A DNA stretch of 64,000 nt from Betaproteobacteria bacterium. GTDB lineage: Bacteria > Pseudomonadota > Gammaproteobacteria > Burkholderiales > Casimicrobiaceae. Where the stretch lies: assembly GCA_016704895.1 (NCBI GenBank), contig JADIZG010000001.1, forward strand, positions 1 through 64,000, written 5' to 3'. Each line of letters starts with the position of its first letter. The stretch's first letter is position 1. Under the pieces are notes generated by a model. That model worked only from the letters and a program-made list of their open reading frames with translations. It had not been told where the DNA came from and made no database searches. Shown piece by piece: positions 9,600-21,830 of this stretch. Made by a program: the position numbers and the translations under genes.

Positions 9600-10093
9600 A
9601 TGAGAGAAACGCTCGCCGCCCGTCCCGCCGTGACCGTCGCCGCCGTCGTCGAGCGTGGCGGCGCGTTCCTGCTCGTGCGCGAGCGCACGCGCGCCGGGTT
9701 GAGGCTGAACCAGCCCGCGGGGCACCTCGAGCCGGGCGAGTCGCTGGCCGCCGGCGCAGCGCGCGAGACGCTCGAGGAGGCCGCGTGGCAGGTCGAGGCG
9801 ACGGCGCTCGTCGGCGTCTACCGCTGGGAAGCGCCCGACAACGGCGCGACGTTCGTGCGCTTCGCGTACGCGGCGACGCCGCTCGCCGCGGTGCCCGGGC
9901 GCAAGCTCGACGAAGGCATCGTCGAGGCGCTGTGGCTTCCGTACGACGAGATCGTCGCGCGCCGCGACGAGCACCGCAGTCCGCTGGTGATGCGGTGCAT
10001 CGACGATTACCGCGCAGGGCGGCGCTGGCCGCTCGACCTCGTGCAGGACGTCGTCGGCGCCGGTGCCGGCCTGCTGCAGGGTCCGACCGATGA
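9600..10093 (+). CDS. Nudix hydrolase, NudJ-like (3' end uncertain)
   Basis: Nudix pyrophosphohydrolase, probably the NudJ type acting on nucleoside or thiamine (pyro)phosphates. The Nudix box is present at about residues 42-64 (GHLEPGESLAAGAARETLEE, with Ala where Gly is usual near its end). The core is clean from ATG 9600 to LVMRCIDDYRAGRRWPLDL. After that the frame has no stop and would run through mnmA to 11279. A one-base change would reach TGA 10091-10093, which overlaps the mnmA ATG (ATGA). This is the usual arrangement in relatives and is the end I give. Confidence 0.75.
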
Positions 10094-11233
10094 AGCGCGA
10101 GCGCATCGTCGTCGGGCTGTCGGGCGGCGTCGACTCCTCGGTCGCGGCGCTGCTGCTCAAGCGCGAGGGCCACGACGTGGTCGGCGTGTTCATGAAGAAC
10201 TGGGAGGACGACGACACCGACCTCCATTGCACGTCGCGCGAGGACCTGATCGACGCGGCGGCGGTCGCCGACGTGATCGGCATCGAGCTCGAGGCCGTCA
10301 ATTTCGCCGCGGAGTACCGCGAGCGGGTGTTCGCGCACTTCCTGCGCGAGTACCGCGCCGGGCGCACGCCGAACCCCGACGTGCTGTGCAACAGCGAGAT
10401 CAAGTTCCGCGCGTTCCTCGACCACGCGCTCGCGCTCGGCGCCGACCGGATCGCGACCGGTCACTACGCCCGCGTGCGCCGCGCCGGCGGGCGGGTCGAG
10501 CTCCGGAAGGCGGTCGACGCGTCGAAGGACCAGAGCTACTTCCTGCACCGCCTGACCCAGGCGCAACTCGCGCCGGTGGTCTTCCCGGTGGGCGAGCTCG
10601 AGAAGCGTCGTGTGCGCGAGATCGCGCGCGAGGCCGGGTTGGCGACCCACGCGAAGCGCGACTCGACCGGCATCTGCTTCATCGGCGAGCGTCCGTTCCG
10701 CGAGTTCCTCGCACGCTACCTGCCGCGCACGCCGGGCCCGATGCTGACGCCCGACGGGCGCGAGGTGGGGCGCCACATGGGGCTCGCCTACTACACGCTC
10801 GGGCAGCGGCAGGGCCTGGGACTGGGCGGGACGCGGGGAGGGCCCGAGGCGCCATGGTTCGTCGCCGCGAAGGACCTCGCGCGAAACGCGCTCGTCGTCG
10901 TGCAGGGGCACGACCATCCGATGCTGCACGCGACGCGGATCGACGCGATCGAGCCGCACTGGATCGCGGGCGAGGCACCCGTGCTGCCGGCGCGGCTCGC
11001 GGCGAAGACGCGCTACCGGATGGCCGATGCGGCCTGCGAGATCGTGCCGACGGCCACCGGACTGCGCGCGACGTTCGACGAGCCCCAGTTCGCGCCGACG
11101 CCGGGACAGTACCTCGTCCTCTACGACGGCGACGTGTGCCTGGGCGGCGCGGTGATCGCGTCGACCGAGGGCGCTGCCGGTGCGCGGACGCGTCCCGCCC
11201 TGGTGTCGGCACGCGGTCGCCCAGGCACCCTGA
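10090..11233 (+). CDS. mnmA: tRNA-specific 2-thiouridylase MnmA (C-terminal end uncertain)
   Basis: Makes s2U34 in Lys, Glu and Gln tRNAs using persulfide sulfur. Visible are the PP-loop SGGVDSS (residues 11-17), the catalytic Cys100 in TPNPDVLCNSEIKF, and the second cysteine in STGICFIGERPFREFL. The terminal beta-domain ends QYLVLYDGDVCLGGAVI at about residue 356, which is where MnmA usually stops. Here the frame stays open as far as 12417 through two unrelated genes, so a base was probably gained or lost just after 11160. The nearest stop reachable by one shift after that point is TGA 11231-11233. The start overlaps the corrected Nudix stop. Confidence 0.88.
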
Positions 11234-11354
11234 GCCTCGAAGGCGCGGCGCCGGGGCCGCACGGCGGGGCGGCGCATAAAATCGTCGAGGTCTGTCCGGC
11301 GCCAGGTGCCCGCGTCGGCGACGCCGGCCCGACCCCCCACCAAGGAGAACCACC

Positions 11355-11810
11355 ATGTCTCAGACTTCCATCGGTCGCTGGACCGCGAGTCTCGCTGCCA
11401 CGGTCGCCACCGGCGCCTTTCTCGCCTTCGCCCCCGCCGCGCTCGCGGCGAACGGCACGATCGAGCTCGAGATCTACAAGGCCGGCTTCATCGTCGGCGG
11501 CAGCGGCGGCTCCGGCACGCTCAAGCTCGACGGCAAGAGCTACCCGCTGTCGATCGGCGGCGTGTCGCTCGGCGCGACGATCGGCTTCTCGAAGGCGCAG
11601 CTCGTCGGCACCGTTCGCAACATCAAGAATCCGTCGGACATCGAAGGGGTGTTCACGGCAGGCACGGCCGGCGTCGCCGTCGCCGGCGGCCCGAAGGTCG
11701 CCGAGCTCAAGAACTCGAAGGGCGTCGAGCTCTCGGTCAAGGGCCAGCAGGTCGGCCTCGAGTTTTCCGTCGACCTCTCCGGCATGGAGATCAAGCTCAA
11801 GAAGAAGTGA
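11355..11810 (+). CDS. Secreted Gly-rich beta protein, paralogue A (unknown function)
   Basis: 151-residue protein with a Sec signal peptide (hydrophobic core about 10-28, cleavage after ALA). The mature part has the pattern GTIELEIYKAGFIVGGSGG..., a central SIGGVSLGATIG, then VRNIKNPSDIEGVF and a closing VDLSGMEIKLKKK. The repeated GFIVGG/GVSLGATIG glycine motifs suggest a compact beta structure, perhaps lipid- or envelope-associated; I cannot assign a named family with confidence. AAGGAG lies upstream of the ATG. It pairs with the paralogue 157 bases downstream. Confidence 0.75.
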   Translation: MSQTSIGRWTASLAATVATGAFLAFAPAALAANGTIELEIYKAGFIVGGSGGSGTLKLDGKSYPLSIGGVSLGATIGFSKAQLVGTVRNIKNPSDIEGVFTAGTAGVAVAGGPKVAELKNSKGVELSVKGQQVGLEFSVDLSGMEIKLKKK

Positions 11811-11967
11811 CGGCGTTCGACGTCGCGACCGCCGGTCCCTCCCGGTGCCTCAGGCGCGGCCGCCGGCGTTCAGTGGCCAAAGCCGGAACGGCGTGGCAGC
11901 ATCAAATCCGGGTCGGGCCGGACCATTCGGCCCGTTCATGCGGGCAAACTGCAGTGAGGATCCAGTG

Positions 11968-12417
11968 ATGAAAATCAACAACACGCGGCGCAAATTCGTC
12001 GCCTCGTCCGCCGCGCTGGTCGCTGCGGCGGCCGTTCTCCCTGCCAGGGCTCAAGCTCAGCGGGACGGGACGGTCGAGATCACGATCTTCGGCGCCGGAT
12101 TCATCGTCGGCGGCGGCGGCAACGGCATGCTCCACTTCCAGGGCAAGGGATACAACCTGTCGGTGGGCGGCGTGAGCCTCGGCGCGACGATCGGGGTCGC
12201 CCGGGTCGAGTACGTCGGCGAGGTCCAGAACCTCAAGAACGTGAAGGACATCGAAGGCACGTACACGGCGGTCACCGCCAGCGCCGCCGCCGCAGGGGGC
12301 GCCGCGATCACCGACCTGCAGAATTCCCGCGGCGTGAGGCTGCGGCTGCAGGGCCGCCAGATCGGCCTGATGGTCTCGGTGGACCTGTCCGGCATGCAGC
12401 TTTCGCTGCGCAACTGA
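11968..12417 (+). CDS. Secreted Gly-rich beta protein, paralogue B with Tat-like signal
   Basis: 149-residue paralogue of the preceding gene: GTVEITIFGAGFIVGG, SVGGVSLGATIGVARVEYVG, NVKDIEGTYTA and VDLSGMQLSLRN line up with it along the whole mature length. Its N-terminus differs: NTRRKFVASSAALVAAAAVLPARAQAQ carries a twin-arginine R-R-K-F-V motif before the hydrophobic core, suggesting Tat export, while paralogue A has a plain Sec signal. GAGGA precedes the ATG. Function unknown; probably a tandem duplication. Confidence 0.75.
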   Translation: MKINNTRRKFVASSAALVAAAAVLPARAQAQRDGTVEITIFGAGFIVGGGGNGMLHFQGKGYNLSVGGVSLGATIGVARVEYVGEVQNLKNVKDIEGTYTAVTASAAAAGGAAITDLQNSRGVRLRLQGRQIGLMVSVDLSGMQLSLRN

Positions 12418-12520
12418 CGCGATCTCGTGCCGGTCCGGCGCGCCATGCGCGCGCCGGGGAAGCGGGCGCCGCGAGGCGCCCGCGCCGTTTCTGCGGTCGC
12501 CGCCGTGGGGCGCGACGGCG

Positions 12521-13019
12521 TCAGAACGGGATGTCGTCGTCGAAGTCCTCGCCAGGCTTCTTGCCGCCGCTCCCGCCGCCGGCCGCCGGTCGCTGACCGC
12601 CCGCCCCGCCGCCGCTGCCGCTGCGCGAAGGCGGACGGGCCACCGCCACCGCCGCCCGGCATCTCGTCGTCCCCGCCACCGCCTTCGCGCGCGCCGCCGA
12701 TCAACTGCATCCGGTCCGCGACGATCTCGGTCGAGTACTTCTCGACGCCGTCCTTGTCGGTGTACTTGCGCGTCTGCAGCCTGCCCTCGATGTAGACCGA
12801 GCGGCCCTTCTTCAGGTACTCGCCCGCGATCTCCGCCTGGCGGCCGAACAGGACGACGCGGTGCCACTCGGTGCGTTCCTGCTTCTCGCCGCTCTTGTCC
12901 TTCCACTGCTCGGACGTCGCGATGTTGAGGTTGGTGACCGCGTCGCCGCCGGTCGTGTAGCGCGTCTCCGGATCGCGGCCCAGGTTGCCGAGCAGGATCA
13001 CCTTGTTCACCGATGCCAT
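12521..13019 (-). CDS. ssb: Single-stranded DNA-binding protein (frameshift in the Gly-rich linker)
   Basis: Binds ssDNA in replication, repair and recombination. The OB-fold is complete from ATG 13019 (MASVNKVILLGNLGRDPETR... to about residue 110). It is followed by a Gly-rich linker and, in a shifted frame, the conserved acidic tip EDFDDDIPF with TGA at 12521-12523. The total is 3n+1 bases, so one surplus base lies in the GC-rich linker around 12590-12640. Without correction the frame runs past the tip. GGAAGGA precedes the start. The MFS gene directly upstream ends four bases before the ssb ATG, giving a tight pair. Confidence 0.9.
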
Positions 13020-13023
13020 CTTG

Positions 13024-14266
13024 TCAGGTCCTTCCCATCGAAAGAGTGGATTCCGCCGCCGCCGGCGGGTTCGCCATCGTCGCGACCGCGACGAGCCACA
13101 ACGCCGCCAGCGCGGCACCGAAGCCGTAGACCGCCGCGGGGCCCCGCATGCTTGAGCAGCAGGCCGCCGCTCGCTCCGCCCGCGAACATGCCGAGGTACT
13201 GCATGCCGCTGAACACGCCGATCGCCGAGCCGCGCGAGCCGCGCGGCGCGAAGCGCGACACCATCGAGGGCAGGCTCGCCTCGAGCAGGTTGAACGCGCA
13301 GAAGAACACCGCGAGCCCGGCGACGATCGTCGCCAGCGACGAGCGCGCGGCCGCGAGGATCAGCAGCGAGGCGACGAGCGCCGCGATCGCTCCGGTGAGC
13401 ACCGCCTTGCCGCGGCCGGGACGGTCGACGCTCCGGAACAGCGGCAGCACGACGCCGACCGACACGACGAGCACCGGCAGGTAGACCATCCAGTGCCGCG
13501 ACGGCGCGATCCCGGCGTCGCGCAACGCGAACGGCACCTGCACGAACAGGGCCATCAGGATGGCGTGCAGCGTGAAGATGCCGAAGTCCAGACGCAGGAG
13601 CTGCGGGTCGGCGAGCACCCGGCGCAGGGCGACGCGCTCGCCCGCGCCTCCGTGTCCCCGTGCGCCGGCGGCCGGGTCGGGAACGCCGAACTGCACGACG
13701 GCGATCGCCGCGATCGCGAGGAGCCCGGTGAGCACGAAGATGCCCGGGACGCCGATCGTGCTGCCGAGCACGGGACCCGCGACGAGCGACACCGCGAACG
13801 TCGCGCCGATCGTGATCCCGATCATCGCCATCGCGCGCGTGCGGACCTCGTCGCGCGTCAGGTCCGCGGCGAGCGCCATGACCACCGCGGACACCGCCCC
13901 CGCGCCCTGGAGCGTGCGCCCCGCGGCGAGCCAGACGATGTCGGGCGCCCACGCGGCGACGAAGCTCCCCGCGGCGAACACGACCAGGCCGAACGCGATC
14001 GCGGGCTTGCGTCCGACGCGGTCGGACGCCCAGCCGAACGGGATCTGCAGGACCGCCTGCGCGAGGCCGTAGACTCCGATCGCGAACCCGATCATCGCCG
14101 GGTCGCCGCCGCCGGGGAGCGACGCCGCGTACAGCGCGAGCACCGGCAGCACGATGAACAGCCCGAGCATGCGCAGCCCGCTCACGCCCGCGAGATACGC
14201 GGTCGCGCGGAACTCGGTGCGTGTCATCCGGACCTTCGGCGGACTCTCGACGGCGCTGTCGGACAT
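13024..14266 (-). CDS. MFS transporter (one-base frameshift near the C-terminus)
   Basis: Twelve-helix major-facilitator permease, most like the YajR/multidrug group that precedes ssb in Burkholderiales. The signature FGWASDRVGRKPAI lies between helices 2 and 3. Start ATG 14266 (MSDSAVESPPK) was chosen because the ~80 residues upstream in the open frame are not membrane-like. At the GGGGCCCC run (13138-13145) one extra base breaks the frame; beyond it the next frame continues AAVYGFGAALAALWLV... to TGA at 13024-13026. Substrate unknown. Confidence 0.85.
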
Positions 14267-14363
14267 CGGGCGATCGACGGGTGGTGCCGGGACGGTTTCC
14301 GGGGCGACGTGCAGGGAAGGATTCCGCGAGACTCGCCAGGACGTGAGCTGCCTCGCCGAACGC

Positions 14364-14371
14364 ACTATACT
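14364..14371. promoter_or_regulatory. Possible overlapping -10 elements between MFS and uvrA
   Basis: The divergent 224-base gap contains ACTATACT. Read on the plus strand it gives TATACT (14366-14371, about 120 bases before uvrA); read on the minus strand it gives TATAGT (about 100 bases before the MFS start). Good -35 hexamers are not evident on either side, and no LexA-type CTGT-N8-ACAG palindrome was found. Confidence 0.3.
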
Positions 14372-14490
14372 AACAGGTTCGCCTCGCTCGCCTTCGTCCG
14401 AAAGACCTAGGCGCACGGGCGCAGTCCGGGAATCCGCGGGCGCCCCGTTGCGGGGCGTCGCAGCGTGGCCGGCCGTCACCTCGAGAACGC

Positions 14491-17409
<2,919 letters not shown>

Positions 17410-17520
17410 GGCCGCGCTCGAACCGACAGGCGCGTCCGGAGGATCGTCGAACCCGGAACCCGGGCGGGCGTGAAGACGATCCCCGGGACCGCAGGTTGCG
17501 GACGCCCGTCGTCCAGGCGG

Positions 17521-18072
17521 TCAGGTCGGAGGCGGCGTAGCGGATTCGCCGTCGCCGGCCACGGCAACGCGCGCCGTGATCGCCGCAAGAATGCCCTGCA
17601 GCAGCGCCGTCGGCGTCGGCGGGCATCCCGGCACCTCGGCGTCGACCGGGATCACGCTGGAGACGCGCCCCAGCGTCGCGTAGCTCTCGCCGAAGATCCC
17701 GCCGGTGCATCCGCAGTCGCCGACCGCGACGACGAGCTTCGGTTCGGGCGTCGCGTCGTACGTCCGCCTGAGCGCGATCGCCATGTGCTTCGACACCGGC
17801 CCGGTCACGAGCAGCATGTCGGCGTGCCGCGGGCTCGCGACGAACCGGATGCCCATGCCCTCGATGTTGTAGTACGGGTTGCCGAGCGCGTGGATCTCGA
17901 GCTCGCAGCCGTTGCACGAGCCGGCGTCGACCTGCCGGATCGCGAGCGCGCGGCCGAGCGTGCGCAGCACGTCGGCCTGCAGCCGCGCGGCCTTCGCCAT
18001 CTCGTCGGCGGGCGCGGGCGGCGCCTCGGTGCGCATGCCGGTCTTCGCGATCTGCCTGAGGATCCGCAGCAT
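17521..18072 (-). CDS. Ehr-type complex small subunit (NuoB/HyfI-like)
   Basis: 183-residue homologue of NuoB and of hydrogenase-4 subunit HyfI, the peripheral-arm protein that carries the proximal [4Fe-4S] cluster. The ligand set is complete: SCNGCE (Cys53, Cys56), GDCGCTGG (Cys120 or 122) and GCPPTP (Cys150). It is the last gene of the six-gene minus-strand operon and starts just after the large-subunit stop. Because its partner lacks the Ni-Fe site, it probably relays electrons to or from an unknown substrate and not hydrogen. It is shorter than E. coli HyfI. Confidence 0.88.
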   Translation of the reverse strand: MLRILRQIAKTGMRTEAPPAPADEMAKAARLQADVLRTLGRALAIRQVDAGSCNGCELEIHALGNPYYNIEGMGIRFVASPRHADMLLVTGPVSKHMAIALRRTYDATPEPKLVVAVGDCGCTGGIFGESYATLGRVSSVIPVDAEVPGCPPTPTALLQGILAAITARVAVAGDGESATPPPT

Positions 18073-18074
18073 CG

Positions 18075-19622
18075 TCAGAGGTCCTGTCCGCTGTAGGAGA
18101 GGTTGAACGACTTGTTGATGAGCGGGAAGTCGGGAACGATGTTGCCGATCACCGCGTGCTCGAGCACCGGCCAGTTCGCCCACGACGGATCGTGCGGGTG
18201 GCAGCGCCGGATCGTGCCGCCCGGGCCGGCTTCGAGGGCGACGAGCACCGGTCCGCGCCAGCCTTCGACGTAGCCCAGGCCGAGCCTGTGCGGCGGGACG
18301 TCGGGAACCGGTGTCCGGACGTCGCCTTCGGGCAGGTGGTCGACGATCGATCGGACCAGGCGCAGCGACTCGGCGAGTTCGTCGAACCGGACCGCGACGC
18401 GCGCAGCGACGTCCCCGCCCGTCGCGCCCGCCTTGCGCACGGCGAGCGCGTCCCAGGGCGCGGCGGCGAAGTCGCAGCGGAGGTCGCGCGCCTGGCCGCT
18501 CGCCCGCGCCGCCATGCCGACGAGACCGAGGCGTGCCGCGAGCTCGGGCGTCACCCGGCCGCAGGTGCGGAAGCGGTCCTGCAGGCCGTCGTGCTCGTCG
18601 TAGATCCCGCGCAGCGTCGCGACCTCCGCGGCGACGCGCTTCGCCTCGTCGACCATCGCCGCCGCGTGGTCGCGGTCGAGGTCGCGCGCGACGCCGCCCG
18701 GCACGACGAGGTCCATCATCAACCGGTGGCCGAACGCCGCGAGGTTCGTGCGCACCACCTCTTCCCTGAGCCGCGAGAACTGCGCGAGGCCGAACGCGAA
18801 TCCGCCGTCGTTGCCGAGGTAGCCCAGGTCGCCCAGATGGTTCGCGATGCGCTCGCGCTCGAGCGCCAGCGCGCGCAGCCACAGCGCGCGGGGCGGCACG
18901 GCGAGCCCGGCGAGCGCCTCGAGCGCCTGCGAGTACGCCCACGCGTACGCGACGGTGCTGTCGCCCGAGACGCGTCCGGCGAGGCGGCAGCCGTCCGCGA
19001 GGGCCATCGACTCGAAGCGCTTCTCGATGCCCTTGTGCGTGTAGCAGAGCCGTTCCTCGAGGCGCAGCACCTTCTCGCCGACGATCTGGAAGCGGAAGTG
19101 GCCCGGCTCGATGATGCCCGCGTGGACCGGGCCGACCGGAATCTCGTGGACGCCGTCGCCCGCGACCCTGACGAACTCGTAGTCCTCCTGCCCCGGCTCC
19201 CACTTCGGCGACGCTTCGAAGTCGCGCCTGAGCGGATAGCGGTCGATCGGCCAGCTCGCCATCCACGCCCACGGCCGCTGGTCGTCGGCCTCCGACGCGA
19301 CGCCGACGAGGTCGAACGCGGCGCGCTGCATGCGCGCCGCCGCCGGGAAGACCGCCGAGACGTCGCCGTAACGCGCGTCGGGCAGGTCGGGCACCGCGAC
19401 CTCGAGCACGGCCAGGCCGGACGCGTCCTGCAGGGCGACGCGCACGAGCGTTCCGCCGACGCGGTCGCGCTCGTCGCTCGCCCACAGCGCCACGAGGTGC
19501 GCGCCCTGCTCGTGCGCGACGCGGCAGGCCGGCACGAGCTGGCCCGACCCGACGGGCACGCGCACGGCCGGCACCGCGGACGCGAGCGTCGCGGCGGAGA
19601 GACCGAGGCGGGAGAAGTCCAC
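18075..19622 (-). CDS. Ehr-type complex large subunit (fused NuoC/NuoD-like, no Ni-Fe ligands)
   Basis: 515-residue HycE/HyfG-like protein with an N-terminal NuoC-like domain (to about 165) and a NuoD/hydrogenase-large-subunit domain. Family landmarks are present (GPVHAGIIEPGHFRF, RLCYTHKGIEKRFE, LALERERIANHLGDLGYLGND). Where [NiFe] hydrogenases have the first CxxC (RVCGICGH) this protein reads RVSGDSTVAY, and the C-terminus (FPLINKSFNLSYSGQDL) has no CxxC either. It therefore cannot hold a Ni-Fe centre. The GTG at 19622, five bases after the upstream stop, is the only plausible start. This absence defines the Ehr complexes known from the literature. Confidence 0.88.
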   Translation of the reverse strand: MDFSRLGLSAATLASAVPAVRVPVGSGQLVPACRVAHEQGAHLVALWASDERDRVGGTLVRVALQDASGLAVLEVAVPDLPDARYGDVSAVFPAAARMQRAAFDLVGVASEADDQRPWAWMASWPIDRYPLRRDFEASPKWEPGQEDYEFVRVAGDGVHEIPVGPVHAGIIEPGHFRFQIVGEKVLRLEERLCYTHKGIEKRFESMALADGCRLAGRVSGDSTVAYAWAYSQALEALAGLAVPPRALWLRALALERERIANHLGDLGYLGNDGGFAFGLAQFSRLREEVVRTNLAAFGHRLMMDLVVPGGVARDLDRDHAAAMVDEAKRVAAEVATLRGIYDEHDGLQDRFRTCGRVTPELAARLGLVGMAARASGQARDLRCDFAAAPWDALAVRKAGATGGDVAARVAVRFDELAESLRLVRSIVDHLPEGDVRTPVPDVPPHRLGLGYVEGWRGPVLVALEAGPGGTIRRCHPHDPSWANWPVLEHAVIGNIVPDFPLINKSFNLSYSGQDL

Positions 19623-19627
19623 GGTGT

Positions 19628-21079
19628 TCAGCCGATGAGCAGGGCCGCCTGCCGGTACCAGGCGGCGAGGAACGGCGGTATCCACAGCCCCAGCATCAGC
19701 ACGATCGCGAGGTGCACGAACACGGGGATCATCGCGGGACGATGCGGCAGGCGCGCCTCGACCGGCTCGCCGAACGCCATCGGCTGCACCTTCGAGAACA
19801 CCGACGCGAACGCGATGCCGAGCGCGACGAGCAGGAAGGGCGTCGCCCAGGGCTGCTCGCGCATCGCCGTCGTCAGGATCAGGAACTCGCTCGCGAACAC
19901 GCCGAACGGCGGCATGCCCAGGATCGCGAGCGTGCCGATCATCAGGCCCCAGCCGATCACCGGGCTCGTCGTGATCAGGCCGCGGATGCCGTCGATCGCC
20001 TGCGTGCCGCACTTCTGCGTCGCGTGGCCGACCGCGAAGAAGATCGCCGACTTGGTGAGCGAGTGCACGGTCATGTGCAGGAGCCCGGCGAAGTTGGCGA
20101 TCGCGCCGCCCATGCCGAACGCGAACGTGATGATGCCCATGTGCTCGATCGACGAGTAGGCGAACAGGCGCTTGATGTCCTTCTGGCGCGACAGCAGGAA
20201 CGCGGCGACGACGACCGACAGGAGGCCGAAGCCCATCATCAGGTTCTTCGCGAACGCGGTCGGGATCGCACCCTCGACCAGCACCTTGCAGCGCACGACC
20301 GCGTAGAGCGCGACGTTGAGCAGGAGCCCGGAGAGCACGGCCGAGACCGGCGTCGGGCCCTCCGCGTGCGCGTCGGGCAGCCAGTTGTGCAGCGGGACTA
20401 GGCCCACCTTCGTGCCGTACCCGACGAGCAGGAACACGAACGCGAGCGAGAGCACGGTCGGCTCGAGCTGCCCCTTGACCGCGTCGAGCTCGGTCCACAG
20501 GAGCGCGCCGCCGCCCGCGCCGAGCAGCTTCTCCGCCGCGAAGAACAGCAGGATCGTCCCGAACAGCGCCTGGGCGATGCCGACGCCGCACAGGATGAAG
20601 TACTTCCACGCCGCCTCGAGGCTCGCCGGCGTCCGGTAGAGCGACACGAGCAGCACGGTGGTGAGCGTCGCCGCCTCGAGCGCCACCCACAGGATGCCCA
20701 TGTTGTTGGTGAGCAGCGCCAGCAGCATCGTGAAGTTGAAGAGCTGGTACATGCTGTGGTAGAGGCGCAGCCGCGCCGCGTTGACGTGGCCGCGCTCGCG
20801 CTCGATGCGCATGTACGGGCGCGAGAAGATCGACGTCGTGAAGCCGACGAACGCGGTCAGCGCCACGAGGAACACGTTGAACGAGTCGACGAAGAACAGC
20901 TTGTCGAGCGCGAGCATCGGCCCGTCGGTGACGACGCGGGCGGTCAGCACCGCCGCGGCGACGAACGTGGCGAAGCTCGCGACGATGTTGACGATGGCCG
21001 CCTCGTCGCGCTCGCCCATGAGCGCGAGCACGAGCCCGCCCGCGAGCGGGATGCCCAGCACGGCGAGGATCTCGATCAC
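19628..21079 (-). CDS. Ehr complex antiporter-like membrane subunit (HyfF/NuoN-type)
   Basis: 483-residue polytopic protein of the NuoL/M/N and MrpD family, about fourteen transmembrane helices. Landmarks are VSLYRTPASLEAAWKYFILCG, the charged VGLVPLHNWLPDAHAEGPTPVSA with the lysine/histidine proton-channel residues, and KRLFAYSSIEHMGI. It most resembles HyfF of hydrogenase-4 (526 residues in E. coli). It is predicted to move protons or sodium across the membrane. The GTG start at 21079 has GGGAGG eight bases upstream. Confidence 0.87.
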   Translation of the reverse strand: MIEILAVLGIPLAGGLVLALMGERDEAAIVNIVASFATFVAAAVLTARVVTDGPMLALDKLFFVDSFNVFLVALTAFVGFTTSIFSRPYMRIERERGHVNAARLRLYHSMYQLFNFTMLLALLTNNMGILWVALEAATLTTVLLVSLYRTPASLEAAWKYFILCGVGIAQALFGTILLFFAAEKLLGAGGGALLWTELDAVKGQLEPTVLSLAFVFLLVGYGTKVGLVPLHNWLPDAHAEGPTPVSAVLSGLLLNVALYAVVRCKVLVEGAIPTAFAKNLMMGFGLLSVVVAAFLLSRQKDIKRLFAYSSIEHMGIITFAFGMGGAIANFAGLLHMTVHSLTKSAIFFAVGHATQKCGTQAIDGIRGLITTSPVIGWGLMIGTLAILGMPPFGVFASEFLILTTAMREQPWATPFLLVALGIAFASVFSKVQPMAFGEPVEARLPHRPAMIPVFVHLAIVLMLGLWIPPFLAAWYRQAALLIG

Positions 21080-21116
21080 CTCGCGTCCTCCCGCGTCCCG
21101 GGCGGCAGGCGGCCGG

Positions 21117-21785
21117 TCATTCGCCCTCCTTGAGCTTCTCGAGGTGCTTCAGGTCGAGGCTGTCGAACTGCTCGCGGATCTGGAAGAAGAACACGCCCAG
21201 GATCAGCACGCCCACCAGCACGTCGAGCGCGATGCCGAGCTCCACCACCATCGGCATCCCGTAGGTCGCGCTCGTCGCCGCGAAGAAGAGCCCGTTCTCC
21301 ATCGACAGGAAGCCGATCACCTGCGGGATCGCCTTGCGGCGCGTGATCATCATCAGGAACGACAGCATCACGCAGGCCATCGCGATGCCCAGCGTCGAGC
21401 GCGTGACCGTGCTCGCGAGCTGCGAGATCGGGACCGCGAGGTTGAACGAGAACACGACGAGCACGATGCCGATCAGCATCGTCGTCGGCACGTTGATGAG
21501 CCGCTCGAAATCCCACTTGACGTCGAGCTGCCGGATCAGCCGGTAGAGGATCCACGGCAGCAGGAACACCTTGAGCACGAGCGTCAGTCCGGCGGACCAG
21601 TAGAGGTGGTGCTGCCCGGTGCCGAACGCGACGATGGCGGTCGACGCGGCGAGCGCGAGCCCCTGCGCCGCGAAGAGGTCGATCAGCGACAGGACGCGCC
21701 GTTGCGCGAGCATCGCGAACGACAGCAGCAGCAGGATCGCGGCGAACAGGTTGATGAGCTGCGCGTAGAGCGGGAGGACGTTCAC
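21117..21785 (-). CDS. Ehr complex membrane subunit (HyfE-type)
   Basis: 222-residue membrane protein with about six helices, matching HyfE of hydrogenase-4 in length (216 in E. coli) and position. The C-terminal half is NuoK-like (ENGLFFAATSATYGMPMVVELGIALDVLVG, with the buried Glu). The start is GTG at 21785. It lies between the HyfC-like and HyfF-like genes with gaps of about 40 bases. Confidence 0.84.
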   Translation of the reverse strand: MNVLPLYAQLINLFAAILLLLSFAMLAQRRVLSLIDLFAAQGLALAASTAIVAFGTGQHHLYWSAGLTLVLKVFLLPWILYRLIRQLDVKWDFERLINVPTTMLIGIVLVVFSFNLAVPISQLASTVTRSTLGIAMACVMLSFLMMITRRKAIPQVIGFLSMENGLFFAATSATYGMPMVVELGIALDVLVGVLILGVFFFQIREQFDSLDLKHLEKLKEGE

Positions 21786-21830
21786 GCATGCCGAGCGGCG
21801 GCCGGCCGCGGGCCCCCCGGCGCCGGGGCG

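Noticed and set aside
8881..9603. 240-codon frame beginning at ATG 8881 with a purine-rich leader
   Set aside because: Its second half is the shadow of the secreted repeat protein and the first half is low-complexity with no family signal.
9600..11279. A long Nudix protein overlapping all of mnmA
   Set aside because: The reading after about 10060 is the +2 shadow of MnmA; the true stop is most likely the TGA overlapping the mnmA start.
10063..12417. A single 784-codon protein joining MnmA to the second Gly-rich protein
   Set aside because: The middle is non-coding or out of frame with a clear gene at 11355-11810; MnmA homology ends near 11160 and a separate start with ribosome site and signal peptide lies at 11968.
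14350..14390. LexA (SOS) box upstream of uvrA
   Set aside because: Only one half-site (ACAG) is present; the partner CTGT at the right distance is absent.
17521..19622. [NiFe] hydrogenase 3/4 annotation
   Set aside because: Both CxxC metal-binding motifs are missing from the large subunit.
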